This document shows, one piece after another, positions 30,973 to 39,600 of a stretch of DNA of 64,000 nucleotides (position 1 is its first letter; each line of letters starts with the position of its first letter). The notes under the pieces were generated by a model, which was given only the letters and a program-made list of their open reading frames with translations, made no database searches and had not been told where the DNA came from. Location: NCBI RefSeq assembly GCF_011440305.1, contig NZ_JAAOIW010000017.1, positions 1 to 64,000 of the forward strand, written 5' to 3'. Source of the DNA: Paenibacillus agricola. Lineage in GTDB: Bacteria > Bacillota > Bacilli > Paenibacillales > NBRC-103111. The translations under genes and the position numbers were made by a program.

Positions 30973-31943
30973 GGATTATGGCTGGAATCGACATCGGAGG
31001 GACTAAATGTGCGGTTAGCTTGGGCGTAGCCGTCAGCGACCAAATCGAAATTATAGCCAAACGCAGATTTGCGACGTTGGCTGAGCCTTTGGCGAATGTA
31101 GCACGCTTGCTGAGCGAGCTAGAGGAGCTGCTGGCCGAGCATGCGAGCCGTGGCGAGCTGGCTGCGATAGGCATTAGCTGCGGCGGACCGTTAGATAGCG
31201 CGGCGGGCTTGATTCTGTCTCCGCCGAATTTGCCGAATTGGTCGCGTATCGATGTCGTCAGCCCCTTCCGCGAACGATTCGCGGTTCCTGTCGGTTTGCA
31301 AAACGATGCCAATGCATGTGCATTGGCGGAATGGCAGTGGGGAGCAGGCAGGGGCAGCCGCAACTTGATCTTTTTGACCTTCGGCACGGGAATGGGGGCC
31401 GGACTGATTCTGGACGGCAGGCTGTATTCGGGAGCCTCCGATATGGCCGGTGAAGTCGGGCATATCCGCCTGGAGCCTACAGGTCCTACTGGCTATGGCA
31501 AAGCGGGCTCCTTTGAGGGGTTTTGCAGCGGTGGCGGCATTGCTGAGCTGGGCCGTTCCTTGGCTGCCCAGATGTTCGCGGAAGGGCAAAGCCCTTCCTT
31601 TTGCTCCGAGCCCGAGCGGCTTGCGGAAATTACCGCAGAAGCGATCGGAGAAGCTGCCAAGCGGGGCGAAGCGGATGCGGTTGGAATTTTTCAGACTGTT
31701 GGCCGTAAGCTTGGCAGCGGTTTGGCTCTGCTGGTTGATATCCTCAACCCGGACTGCATCGTGATTGGCAGCATTTACGGCAGGCAGCAGGCCCTTCTGG
31801 AGCCGATCATGCTCGAAGCGCTTGGTTGCGAAGCGCTCCCGCTTTCGTTATCGGTCTGCCGGATCGTCCCTGCAGGCTTAAAGGAAAATGTCGGCGATTA
31901 TGCCGGATTGTCTGTGGCCTTGCACCAGTTGGCCACAGCCTAA
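30969..31943 (+). CDS. ROK-family sugar kinase
   Basis: A 324-residue ROK protein without a DNA-binding domain, hence probably a cytoplasmic sugar kinase. Landmarks: MAGIDIGGTKCAVSLG (phosphate loop), GISCGGPLD, LQNDANACALAEWQWGAG with the catalytic Asp, and TFGTGMGAGLIL. The cysteine zinc motif of many ROK kinases is replaced by GYGKAGSFEGFCSGGGIAEL, as in beta-glucoside-kinase-like members. The start overlaps the GmhA-like stop codon (ATGA at 30969). It should phosphorylate the monosaccharide freed by the GH38 enzymes, giving the substrate for the isomerase. Exact sugar unknown. Confidence 0.88.
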   Translation: MRIMAGIDIGGTKCAVSLGVAVSDQIEIIAKRRFATLAEPLANVARLLSELEELLAEHASRGELAAIGISCGGPLDSAAGLILSPPNLPNWSRIDVVSPFRERFAVPVGLQNDANACALAEWQWGAGRGSRNLIFLTFGTGMGAGLILDGRLYSGASDMAGEVGHIRLEPTGPTGYGKAGSFEGFCSGGGIAELGRSLAAQMFAEGQSPSFCSEPERLAEITAEAIGEAAKRGEADAVGIFQTVGRKLGSGLALLVDILNPDCIVIGSIYGRQQALLEPIMLEALGCEALPLSLSVCRIVPAGLKENVGDYAGLSVALHQLATA

Positions 31944-31983
31944 GCATGAAATTATTTGACTAACGATAAGGTGGGAACTTGAG

Positions 31984-32901
31984 ATGACTAATATTGTCGA
32001 TGGTGTATGGCCAACAATGCTAACGCCATTCACGGAAAATAATGAATTGGATATTCCGAATTTAGAACGGCTGGTAGATTGGTATATCGGGCAGGGCGTG
32101 CATGGTTTATTCGCCGTTTGTCAATCCAGTGAAATGTTCAAGCTTAGCCTTGAGGAAAGATTGAAGGCTACTGAAACTGTGGTCAGGCAAGCGGCCGGTC
32201 GTGTTCCTGTCATTGCCTCAGGCCATACTTCGGATCGGATTGAGGATCAAATAAACGAAATTAAACTAATTTCGGCTACGGGCATCGAAGCCTTTGTAAT
32301 GCTGACGAACCGTTTGGCGGACGAGCATGAGTCCGATGAGGTATGGAAAATTAATGCACAGCGGATTCTAGAGGCAGTTCCCCATGTGAAATTTGGTTTG
32401 TATGAATGCCCTTATCCTTACAAAAGGCTGGTCAATCCAGCCCTTCTACAGTGGTGCGTATCGACGGGTCGCTTCTTGTTCCTGAAGGATACCTGCTGCA
32501 ATATCGAAGAAATTCAAGCAAGGCTTGCCGTTCTGGAAGGAACCGGGCTGAAGCTGTTTAATGCCAATTCGGCTACACTGCTTGAGTCGCTCAAGCAAGG
32601 CGCTGCAGGCTTCAGCGGCATTATGGCTAACCACCATCCTGCCTTATATGTTTGGTTAACAGAGAATTGGAGCACACAGCCTGAGAAGGCGGAGCGGGTG
32701 CAGGATTTCTTGGGCTTGGCTTCTGCTATCGAAGGGCAATATTATCCAGTCGATGCTAAATACAACATCCAGCTGTCAGGCGTGCCTATTTCGCTTACAA
32801 CTCGTGTTAAGGATGGAAATGGGCTCCAGCCGCACCAGCGTGCGCTGGTAGAGCAGCTGAAGCGTTATGCAGACGGTGTGCTGGCTGAGTTAAAGAACTA
32901 A
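31984..32901 (+). CDS. DapA/NanA-family aldolase (dihydrodipicolinate synthase-like)
   Basis: A 305-residue class I aldolase or lyase with the (beta/alpha)8 fold. The Schiff-base lysine is K168 in FLFLKDTCCN, and the helper tyrosine lies in GLYECPYPYK. The N terminus reads VWPTMLTPFTENNELD, as usual in this family. The loop after strand 2 is GLFAVCQSSEMFKLS where DapA has GTTGE, so this is not a true dihydrodipicolinate synthase. It is last in the mannoside cluster; GGTGGGAAC precedes the ATG and a terminator follows. In context it may split a keto-acid or ketose product of the pathway. Confidence 0.85.
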   Translation: MTNIVDGVWPTMLTPFTENNELDIPNLERLVDWYIGQGVHGLFAVCQSSEMFKLSLEERLKATETVVRQAAGRVPVIASGHTSDRIEDQINEIKLISATGIEAFVMLTNRLADEHESDEVWKINAQRILEAVPHVKFGLYECPYPYKRLVNPALLQWCVSTGRFLFLKDTCCNIEEIQARLAVLEGTGLKLFNANSATLLESLKQGAAGFSGIMANHHPALYVWLTENWSTQPEKAERVQDFLGLASAIEGQYYPVDAKYNIQLSGVPISLTTRVKDGNGLQPHQRALVEQLKRYADGVLAELKN

Positions 32902-32929
32902 TGTGCTGAATTAATGAAATAATGCAATG

Positions 32930-32970
32930 GCAAAAAGGACTCCGTTTGTTAATTCGCGAGTCCTTTTTGC
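32930..32970 (+). terminator. Terminator of the mannoside cluster
   Basis: GCAAAAAGGACTC and GAGTCCTTTTTGC form a 13 bp stem with a 15-base loop, behind the aldolase gene and before the converging SRPBCC pseudogene. It can act in both directions. Confidence 0.85.
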
Positions 32971-33008
32971 ATATTGTTTATTTATCCGATCAAGGCTTAA
33001 TATAATCG

Positions 33009-33476
33009 TTATTCCTGTTTTACGTGGGCGTCAGGTGCCTTATCCGCTACGAGATTTAAGACAATGTCGTGCTCAAGTAGCGCCTTTAGCCCGCAAAGAA
33101 CAATCGTAAATCCTTCTGTTGCGTCTATGGCTTGGTTTACGACCTCATCCCCATCTCCCTTAAACCCCGTGTTTGTAATCGTGACAATGGTTTCGTTCTC
33201 TGCTCAAGGAGTAAATATCCACTCGACCGTGCTGCCGCCAAAATCGATGAGAATTCGCTTGTTCTCCTCGATTTTTTTTACATCAACCTCTGCAGAAGCG
33301 CCATACATCTCCCAATCCCACTGGACACGTAATCCCGGTTCTAGTTTTCCGCTGCTTTTGGTGAACCAAAATTTCGAAGTAATCACAGGGTCGATAAAAG
33401 CTTCAAACACCTCCTCAATCGGTTTTCTAATTAACATTTCTGCCTTAGCAATCGGTAAATGATTCAGGGTAGCCAT
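33009..33476 (-). pseudogene. SRPBCC/AHSA1-family protein, interrupted by an in-frame TGA
   Basis: From the ATG at 33476 (AAAGGAGG lies just upstream) the frame codes for 90 residues of an AHSA1-like SRPBCC protein (IRKPIEEVFEAFIDPVITSK, WDWEMYGASAEVDV), stops at a TGA (33204-33206) after WIFTP, and then continues in the same frame for about 64 more residues that belong to the same family (AENETIVTITNTGFKGDGDE, NQAIDATEGFTIVLCGLKAL) to a TAA at 33009. A full-length member is about 155 residues, exactly the joined length. A single point change thus breaks the gene. A sequencing error or readthrough is possible. It is isolated between the mannoside and kdg gene groups. Confidence 0.82.
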
Positions 33477-33704
33477 CATGATTCCTCCTTTGATCGTGTA
33501 AGCTTTCTTAATCCTAGCATACCCCATAGGTCATGATTTCTTATTCATTGCTCAGTTGCTACCATTGGATTTTTTCGGGCTTGGTCTGGTGCATCGCAGA
33601 TACTTCACTTATAATAAAGAAGGCTTACAACTGGCAAAGAGAGCATCCATAGGGGCAATCTAAACTTTACGAAGGGTACATAAAACGTAAAACGGGGTGT
33701 GAAG

Positions 33705-34460
33705 ATGAGTTTTTTTGATTTGTCGGGTAAAGTAGCGATCGTGACAGGCGGAGCCGTAGGCCTGGGTGGCGGGATTTCGCTTGGTTTGGCAAAGGCAGGA
33801 GCGGATATTGTTATTGTTACAAGCAATGATCGCAATCGGGAAACACAGCTGGAAATTGAAGCTATGGGACGCAGGGTGCATACTGTTGTAGCCAATTTGT
33901 CAGACGAAAAAGAATTGCCGCGGATCCTTAGTGAAACGCTTTCTATTTTTGGCAAAGTCGATATTCTGGTTAATAATGCGGGTATAATACGTCGGACGCC
34001 TGCAGCCGAGCATAGCGCACAAGATTGGCATCATGTCATCAACCTGAATATGAACGCCGTATTCTTCCTATGTCAGCTTGTCGGTAATGAGATGATCAAG
34101 CAAGGATCCGGCAAAATCATTAATATAGCTTCCATGCTTAGCTTTCAAGGGGGAATCAACGTTCCTGGCTACACGGCTTCCAAGCATGCTGTTGCTGGTA
34201 TTACAAAAGCTTTGGCCAATGAATGGGCAAGTAAAGGCATCCAGATTAATGCCATTGCACCTGGATATATGGATACGGATAATACAGCAGCTATACGTGC
34301 CGACCAAGATCGGAATACGCAAATATTGGCGCGAATTCCTGCGGGGCGCTGGGGAACAACATTGGACTTGCAAGGACCTGCTGTTTTCTTGGCATCGGCA
34401 GCGTCTGATTATATGAACGGCCACATTTTGTGTGTCGACGGAGGGTGGATGAATCGATAA
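33705..34460 (+). CDS. kduD: SDR oxidoreductase, KduD-like (2-deoxy-D-gluconate 3-dehydrogenase family)
   Basis: A 251-residue short-chain dehydrogenase. The NAD(P)-binding glycine motif is TGGAVGLGGGIS, NNAG follows, and the catalytic pair is Y156 and K160 in YTASK. The sequence ends in FLASAASDYMNGHILCVDGGW, typical of the KduD/gluconate 5-dehydrogenase group. KduD reduces or oxidises 2,5-diketo-3-deoxygluconate in pectin and hexuronate breakdown. The ATG at 33705 is used, with GGGGTG upstream. Its stop codon overlaps the start of the kdgK-like gene (TAATG). The pairing with kdgK and kdgA supports a role in feeding 2-keto-3-deoxygluconate. Gluconate 5-dehydrogenase is the alternative. Confidence 0.82.
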   Translation: MSFFDLSGKVAIVTGGAVGLGGGISLGLAKAGADIVIVTSNDRNRETQLEIEAMGRRVHTVVANLSDEKELPRILSETLSIFGKVDILVNNAGIIRRTPAAEHSAQDWHHVINLNMNAVFFLCQLVGNEMIKQGSGKIINIASMLSFQGGINVPGYTASKHAVAGITKALANEWASKGIQINAIAPGYMDTDNTAAIRADQDRNTQILARIPAGRWGTTLDLQGPAVFLASAASDYMNGHILCVDGGWMNR

Positions 34461-35437
34461 TGGCAAATCAATATAGCACTGATCAGGATCAAAGGCCCGA
34501 AATCATTACATTTGGTGAAACGATGGCACTAATGATGCCGACAAGCTCCAAAGGCATAGAGTATTCATCACAATTTCAAAGCTTGTTCGGTGGTGCAGAG
34601 ACTAATGTAGCTATCGGTGTTGCACGCTTGGGGCACCGGGTTGGCTGGTTCAGCCGTTTGGGAAAAGATCCTTTTGGACAGGTTATCGTGAAAAAGCTCC
34701 GTGGGGAGGGCGTCGATGTCTCCCATGTCGAGCTGACAACAGAGGCTCCAACGGGCTTAATGCTTCGTGAAGTCGTATCCGGCAAAACGTCTGTCTATTA
34801 TTACCGCAAGGGCTCTGCCGCCAGCATGATGAAGCCAGAGCATCTGGACGAAAATTATATAAAGCAGGCCAAATTCCTGCATGTAACAGGCATAACAGCA
34901 GCATTAAGCGAGTCCTGCCGTGCAACAGCGATAGAGGCCATGCGCATTGCCCGTAAGCATGGCGTGAAGGTATGCTTTGACCCCAATCTGCGACTTAAGC
35001 TATGGTCCCTAGACGAAGCCCGCGGAGTGTTGTTGGAGATGGCTAAAGAAGCCGATTATTTCCTGCCCGGTTTGGACGAGCTGAAGCTTCTGTACCAGAC
35101 AGAAAGCTTCGATGAGATTGTCCAGCACCTGAGAGAGCTTAGTGCAGTGTCCATCGTAAAAGGTGGAGACGACGAAACATACGTGGTAGAGAAAGATTCG
35201 ATACAATCCGTACCGTACTTTAAAGCAGAGCAGATTGTGGATACCGTTGGTGCTGGCGATGGATTTTGCGCTGGTTTTATTGTTGGTCTACTGAAGGGCT
35301 ATGCCCATACCGAGGCGGTACGCTTAGGCAACCTGATCGGCAGCATGGTCGTGCAAACCGAAGGCGATTGGGAAGGCATACCTACCTGGGAGCAGGTTGA
35401 AGCTGTGCTTAACAACGTGAAACATGTAGAACGTTAA
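34460..35437 (+). CDS. kdgK: 2-keto-3-deoxygluconate kinase (PfkB family)
   Basis: A 325-residue PfkB sugar kinase. It opens with IITFGETMALMMPT, a start seen in KdgK proteins, and has FGGAETNVAIGVARLGHRVG and the active-site motif DTVGAGDGFCAGF with catalytic D267. KdgK phosphorylates 2-keto-3-deoxygluconate at O6. The ATG at 34460 shares one base with the stop of the preceding gene, so translation is coupled. The KDPG aldolase gene follows about 375 bases later, beyond a repeat region, completing the route to pyruvate and glyceraldehyde-3-phosphate. Confidence 0.9.
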   Translation: MANQYSTDQDQRPEIITFGETMALMMPTSSKGIEYSSQFQSLFGGAETNVAIGVARLGHRVGWFSRLGKDPFGQVIVKKLRGEGVDVSHVELTTEAPTGLMLREVVSGKTSVYYYRKGSAASMMKPEHLDENYIKQAKFLHVTGITAALSESCRATAIEAMRIARKHGVKVCFDPNLRLKLWSLDEARGVLLEMAKEADYFLPGLDELKLLYQTESFDEIVQHLRELSAVSIVKGGDDETYVVEKDSIQSVPYFKAEQIVDTVGAGDGFCAGFIVGLLKGYAHTEAVRLGNLIGSMVVQTEGDWEGIPTWEQVEAVLNNVKHVER

Positions 35438-35531
35438 TCCGTGGGCATCCGCACGAACCAGCGAGTCCCGCAATGCGTTCGCCAAGCGCGCCGTAGTACG
35501 TTATACTCACAAGCATCAGCACATAGTCGAG

Positions 35532-35707
35532 TCGAGCGTGTCCCAGAGGGACGAAAGCGCCCCGAGCACTCGTAGTCCATCCATGGGCACCACACCATAG
35601 TCGAGCGTGTCCCGCAGGGACGAAAGCGCCCCGAGCACTCGTAGTCCATCCATGGGCACCACACCATAGTCGGGCGTGTCCCGCAGGGACGAAAGCGCCC
35701 CGAGCAC
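35532..35707 (+). repeat. 69 bp direct repeats, about 2.5 copies
   Basis: Units at 35532-35600, 35601-35669 and a partial unit from 35670. Each has a small hairpin (GTCCCGCAGGGAC or a variant), CGAAAGCGCCCCGAGCAC and a closing CCATGGGCACCACACCATAG. Units differ by a few bases. The region is the only long gap of the kdg operon (35438-35811) and holds no convincing gene; the 69 bp length is a codon multiple so antisense frames stay open by chance. Confidence 0.85.
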
Positions 35708-35747
35708 ACCATAGCCTCGCCCCACACTAAGGGGAGTCCAGAGGGCA

Positions 35748-35791
35748 CAGCCCTCCCAAGCCCTCTCTATAGGGAGGGCTTGGGAGGGTAA
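35748..35791 (+). repeat. Large inverted repeat before kdgA
   Basis: CCCTCCCAAGCCCTC and GAGGGCTTGGGAGGG form a 15 bp stem with a short loop, followed by a TAAAAAAA stretch. It looks like a stable hairpin, either attenuating readthrough from kdgK into kdgA or a dispersed repeat element. The kdgA ribosome binding site follows 10 bases later. Confidence 0.7.
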
Positions 35792-35811
35792 AAAAACGGA
35801 GGTAAAACCAA

Positions 35812-36474
35812 ATGAAAAAAATCAAACTCATCCAACAAATCACCCAAGAAGGTGTTGTCGCGGTATTACGCGGAGAAACACCAGATGAAGTATTTGAGAT
35901 GGCGGAGCAAGCCATCGCTGGTGGCATTAAGGTCATCGAAGTAACGATGACCGTGCCATTTGCTTTGCAAGCCATCGAGAAGCTGGCGAAGAAATATTCG
36001 AGCACGGCACAAGATCCTGCCAAATACGCCATTATAGGCGTGGGTACGGTGCTGGATCCAGAAACGGCGCGCATCGCTATATTAAGCGGCTCCGAGTTTG
36101 TCGTGGGACCAGCTCTTAATCCAGCGACGGTAACCTTGTGTAATCGGTACCGTGTGCCTATTATGCCTGGGGTTATGACGATCCAAGAGATTCAACAAGC
36201 CTTGGAGCTTGGTGTCGACATCGTTAAGCTATTCCCAGGAAACCTGTACTCGCCGTCAACAATTAAGGCCATTAAGGGTCCGTTGCCGCAAGCGAACATC
36301 ATGCCAACTGGCGGCGTATCGCTTAGCAATTTGGCTGAATGGGTCAAAGCTGGTGCAGTAGCTGTCGGTATAGGCTCTGATTTAACAGCAGATGCGCTCA
36401 AGGCAGGCGACTACAGCCTCGTAGCCCAAAAGGCAGCTCAATATATCGAAGCGTACCAAGACGCCAAAAAGTAA
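35812..36474 (+). CDS. kdgA: KDPG/KHG aldolase (2-dehydro-3-deoxy-phosphogluconate aldolase)
   Basis: A 220-residue class I aldolase. The N terminus has GVVAVLRGETPDEV, the proton-transfer Glu is in IKVIEVTMTVPFA, and the Schiff-base lysine is in VDIVKLFPGN. MPTGGVSLSN forms the phosphate-binding loop. It cleaves 2-keto-3-deoxy-6-phosphogluconate to pyruvate and glyceraldehyde-3-phosphate. GGAGG precedes the ATG. It completes the short pathway with kduD- and kdgK-like genes upstream. A long perfect palindrome follows downstream. Confidence 0.93.
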   Translation: MKKIKLIQQITQEGVVAVLRGETPDEVFEMAEQAIAGGIKVIEVTMTVPFALQAIEKLAKKYSSTAQDPAKYAIIGVGTVLDPETARIAILSGSEFVVGPALNPATVTLCNRYRVPIMPGVMTIQEIQQALELGVDIVKLFPGNLYSPSTIKAIKGPLPQANIMPTGGVSLSNLAEWVKAGAVAVGIGSDLTADALKAGDYSLVAQKAAQYIEAYQDAKK

Positions 36475-36567
36475 GGGACTATTACGGCGAGCAGTAGTGT
36501 AACCTTTCAGGAACAGCGGGGATAGATGCATCGTTGCCCTAAAAGCCAACTGCTATTTTCAGCCCGA

Positions 36568-36617
36568 CCAAAAAGCGTCGCGTATCCACTGATCAGTGGA
36601 TACGCGACGCTTTTTGG
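36568..36617. terminator. Bidirectional terminator: 50 bp perfect palindrome
   Basis: CCAAAAAGCGTCGCG...CGCGACGCTTTTTGG. The two 25-base halves are exact reverse complements with no spacer. It lies between the converging kdgA (+) and glutamate synthase (-) genes and gives a strong stem with T-runs in both directions. Confidence 0.88.
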
Positions 36618-36666
36618 TGTAACTATCTTTTTATTAAAAGTTTTTAATCGTTCAGCTAGGCTAAGA

Positions 36667-39600
36667 CTACTCTGTAGCTACGGATTGGTCAGCCTGTAGC
36701 CCAACAGGGGCGATGCGTACGAAGCTGGCTACCAAATTGCCCAGCAACAGTTGGATCGTATCCGCTGCGTCCTGCTGACCGGAAGCAAGCAGCTCCTCGT
36801 GGTAAGCGGTGAGTAGTTCCGTCAAATCCTTGGCGCTTTGGGCTCCAATTTGCTCGATTTTCACCTTTGCCCCTTTGGCAATCCGGCGATTAATCGCAAG
36901 CTCATCCAAGCCCATCTCAGGCACCAAGCGCTGGTAAATGACACCGCCGGTCATCCCGGCACAAATCCATGGACCCGGATCACCCAGCACAACAGCGCGG
37001 CCATTGGTCATGTATTCAAAGGCAAAGCCTTTGAGGTTCGCTCGGCTGGCGATGCCACCAAGCTCATCCTGCAGCGGGGTCGTAATCTCGCCGCCAAAAA
37101 CAACATCGGCACCAGAGAAACGAATGCAAGCACGGCTATCGGCATTGCCTTGGATAAGGAACAAGCCCTTTTGTGCACCATATCCAAAGGATTTACCAAC
37201 GGAACCATTAATATATTGGTTATAATTACTCAGTGATTTGAGAATAGCAATTTTGCCACCTAACGACATTTTGCCAACGCCATCCTCTGCGCCGCCGTGA
37301 ACCGTAATGTTCAGGCCTTGGGCATTAAATGCGCCTAAGCCGTTGCCCGGAACGGAGCCGTCGGTCAAGTTCAAGGAAACACCAGGCAAGCTTTCATAGC
37401 TGCCGCCATAACGGTTCCGCACGCGATGGCTGGAATAACGGGTTCCCAGAATACGCGATTCAGCGTCCACTTTAGACCAATTACGCTCTACAGCACTGTT
37501 GAAGGATAAGGAATCCGGGAAAAACTCCTGGCCCTCGGCGCCTGCCGCAATCCGAATATCGGAGGATACGACAGAGGCATCATCCAATTCCAATAAAGCA
37601 TCTTTCGCAGCAGCGAAAGAAATAGGGGATGGACGCAAGATTTCACTTAAGTCGATCTTATCCAAGCAACTCACTTGCTGTAGAAGATCGGAGCGTCCAA
37701 CCAATTCCTGGGCATGGCTGAAGCCCAGCTGGGCAACGATTCCGCGGATTTCCTCGCCCATGCCTCCGAATAACCGAACAAGTGAATCAACAGCGGTATC
37801 ATAGACACGGGGTACGAAGCGGCGAAGCCCTTTTTCCTCGGCTTCTTCCATCGTATCGATTTGTGTAGCAATACCGACGTGGCAAGTGTCCAAATGGCAG
37901 CCACGGCAGGTGGTGCAGCCGATTGCTTGCATCGAGATACTGCCAAAGCCGCAGCGGTTAGCACCCAGCATCATCATTTTCACAACATCGGCGCCTGATT
38001 TCAAACCGCCGTCTGACCACAGCTCCACTTTATGGCGTAGGCCGGATTCTATTAAAGCCAAATGCGCGAGCTTAGTGCCGATTTCCGTCGGCAAGCCGAC
38101 GTGGGTCAAGGAATGGATCCGTGCCGCGCCCGTGCCGCCGTCAAAGCCCGAGAGTGTAATAATATCCGCACCAGCCTTCGCAACGCCGACAGCAATCGTA
38201 CCAATACCGGGAACAATAGGAACCTTGACAATGATTTTGGCTTTGCGTCCGCTTGCTTCCTTCAATTCTGAAATAATTTGCGATAAGTCCTCAATCGAAT
38301 AAATATCATGGTTATTCGATGGCGAAATTAAATCGGAGCCAATGGTAGCGTTCCGCGCGAGTGCGATTTTGGCTGTAACCTTGGAGCCCGGCAGATGTCC
38401 GCCTTCGCCCGGCTTAGCGCCTTGCCCAATCTTAATTTCCAGAAAAGCAACGGCATTCGTCAGCTCGACATTAATACCGAAGCGTCCGGAGGCTACCTGC
38501 GCCCCACGGGTTGTTGTATATTTGCCAAGCATATCTTTAATTTCGCCGCCCTCGCCGTTCATGGTGACCATGTTCAGACGGTGGCCAGCTTCTGCATAGG
38601 CACGAAAGGCAGTTTCATTCTGCGAACCAAACGACATCGAGGAGATCAGCATAGGCAGATTATGCCCGCCAATACCAATATCAACCTGTGAAGGCTCCAA
38701 AGGCTTGCGCCCCTCTTGGTGCGCTTTGTCATAGTTGAAGTCCGCTACATGGCGAATCGAGATCGGATTGCGCTTTTCTTCCTCGCGCAGCTTGTCGCTG
38801 TAATCGCTGTAAGGCGCCGTTCCGGCTGCGGCTTCACCCAACGCTTTCCACATCCGTTGGAAAAAGTGGAAGTTGCGTGCCGCTTTGGCTTTCGGATTAG
38901 CGTAATCCAAGTAGCGCGCCTCCGCATCCTTTTCCAGCTCGGCAAAGCCGGTTCCTACGCTGTCGCTGCCCAAATAGTTCACGATATCAAGCACATCAGC
39001 AAGCTCCGGCTTGAGCCCAATCGATGAGAAGAAGCGGGTATAACCGCGTAGCTCATGCGTACCGATTGTAGAAATGACCTTCTCCAAGCCCTTGGTCAGG
39101 GCGCTGTATACTTTGCGTGCAGCAGGTGCACCGTTTTTGGCGGAACCGGTAGCAAACAACAGATAAGGCGACAAGATATCAGCGCCTAATCCGCAAGCGA
39201 CAGCAATATCATGCAGGTTGCGGATAGCCGCTGTTCGCAGCACAAGCGTAGCCTGGCGGCGCAGGTTGTTGCCGAAGGAGAGCTTTGCTGCCCGTAGCGC
39301 AATATCGACCTGCGATACAGCAAGATGCGGATCAATGAAGAGGCGGTCATTCTGGTTCGCCTCGGCGTCATCGAGAATAACGAGCATAGCTCCGTTATGA
39401 ACGGCTGCAACGGCATCGGCAGCAAGCTTAGCCAGTGCCTCTTGCAAGGATGCACCTCGCGCAAAGGTAGTAGACAACACGGCAACCGCGTGGTCCCCTT
39501 GGGCGGCATACATGGCGCGAAGCTGTTCAAAGCTCGGCTGCCCCAGATCAGCGAAGGCATCGAGTCCATTGCTGCCTTCGAGCACCAGCGGCGTGAGTAG

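Noticed and set aside
33064-33462. Open frame of 132 codons on the + strand over the SRPBCC pseudogene
   Set aside because: The - strand shows family motifs on both sides of the TGA and a good ribosome binding site; the + frame has neither.
35532-35707. A CRISPR array in the 69 bp repeats
   Set aside because: Units abut with no unique spacers and there are no cas genes.
35434-35748. Open frame of 104 codons on the - strand over the 69 bp repeats, rich in Cys, Trp and Arg
   Set aside because: The frame stays open only because the repeat length is a multiple of three; no ribosome binding site, and composition unlike protein.
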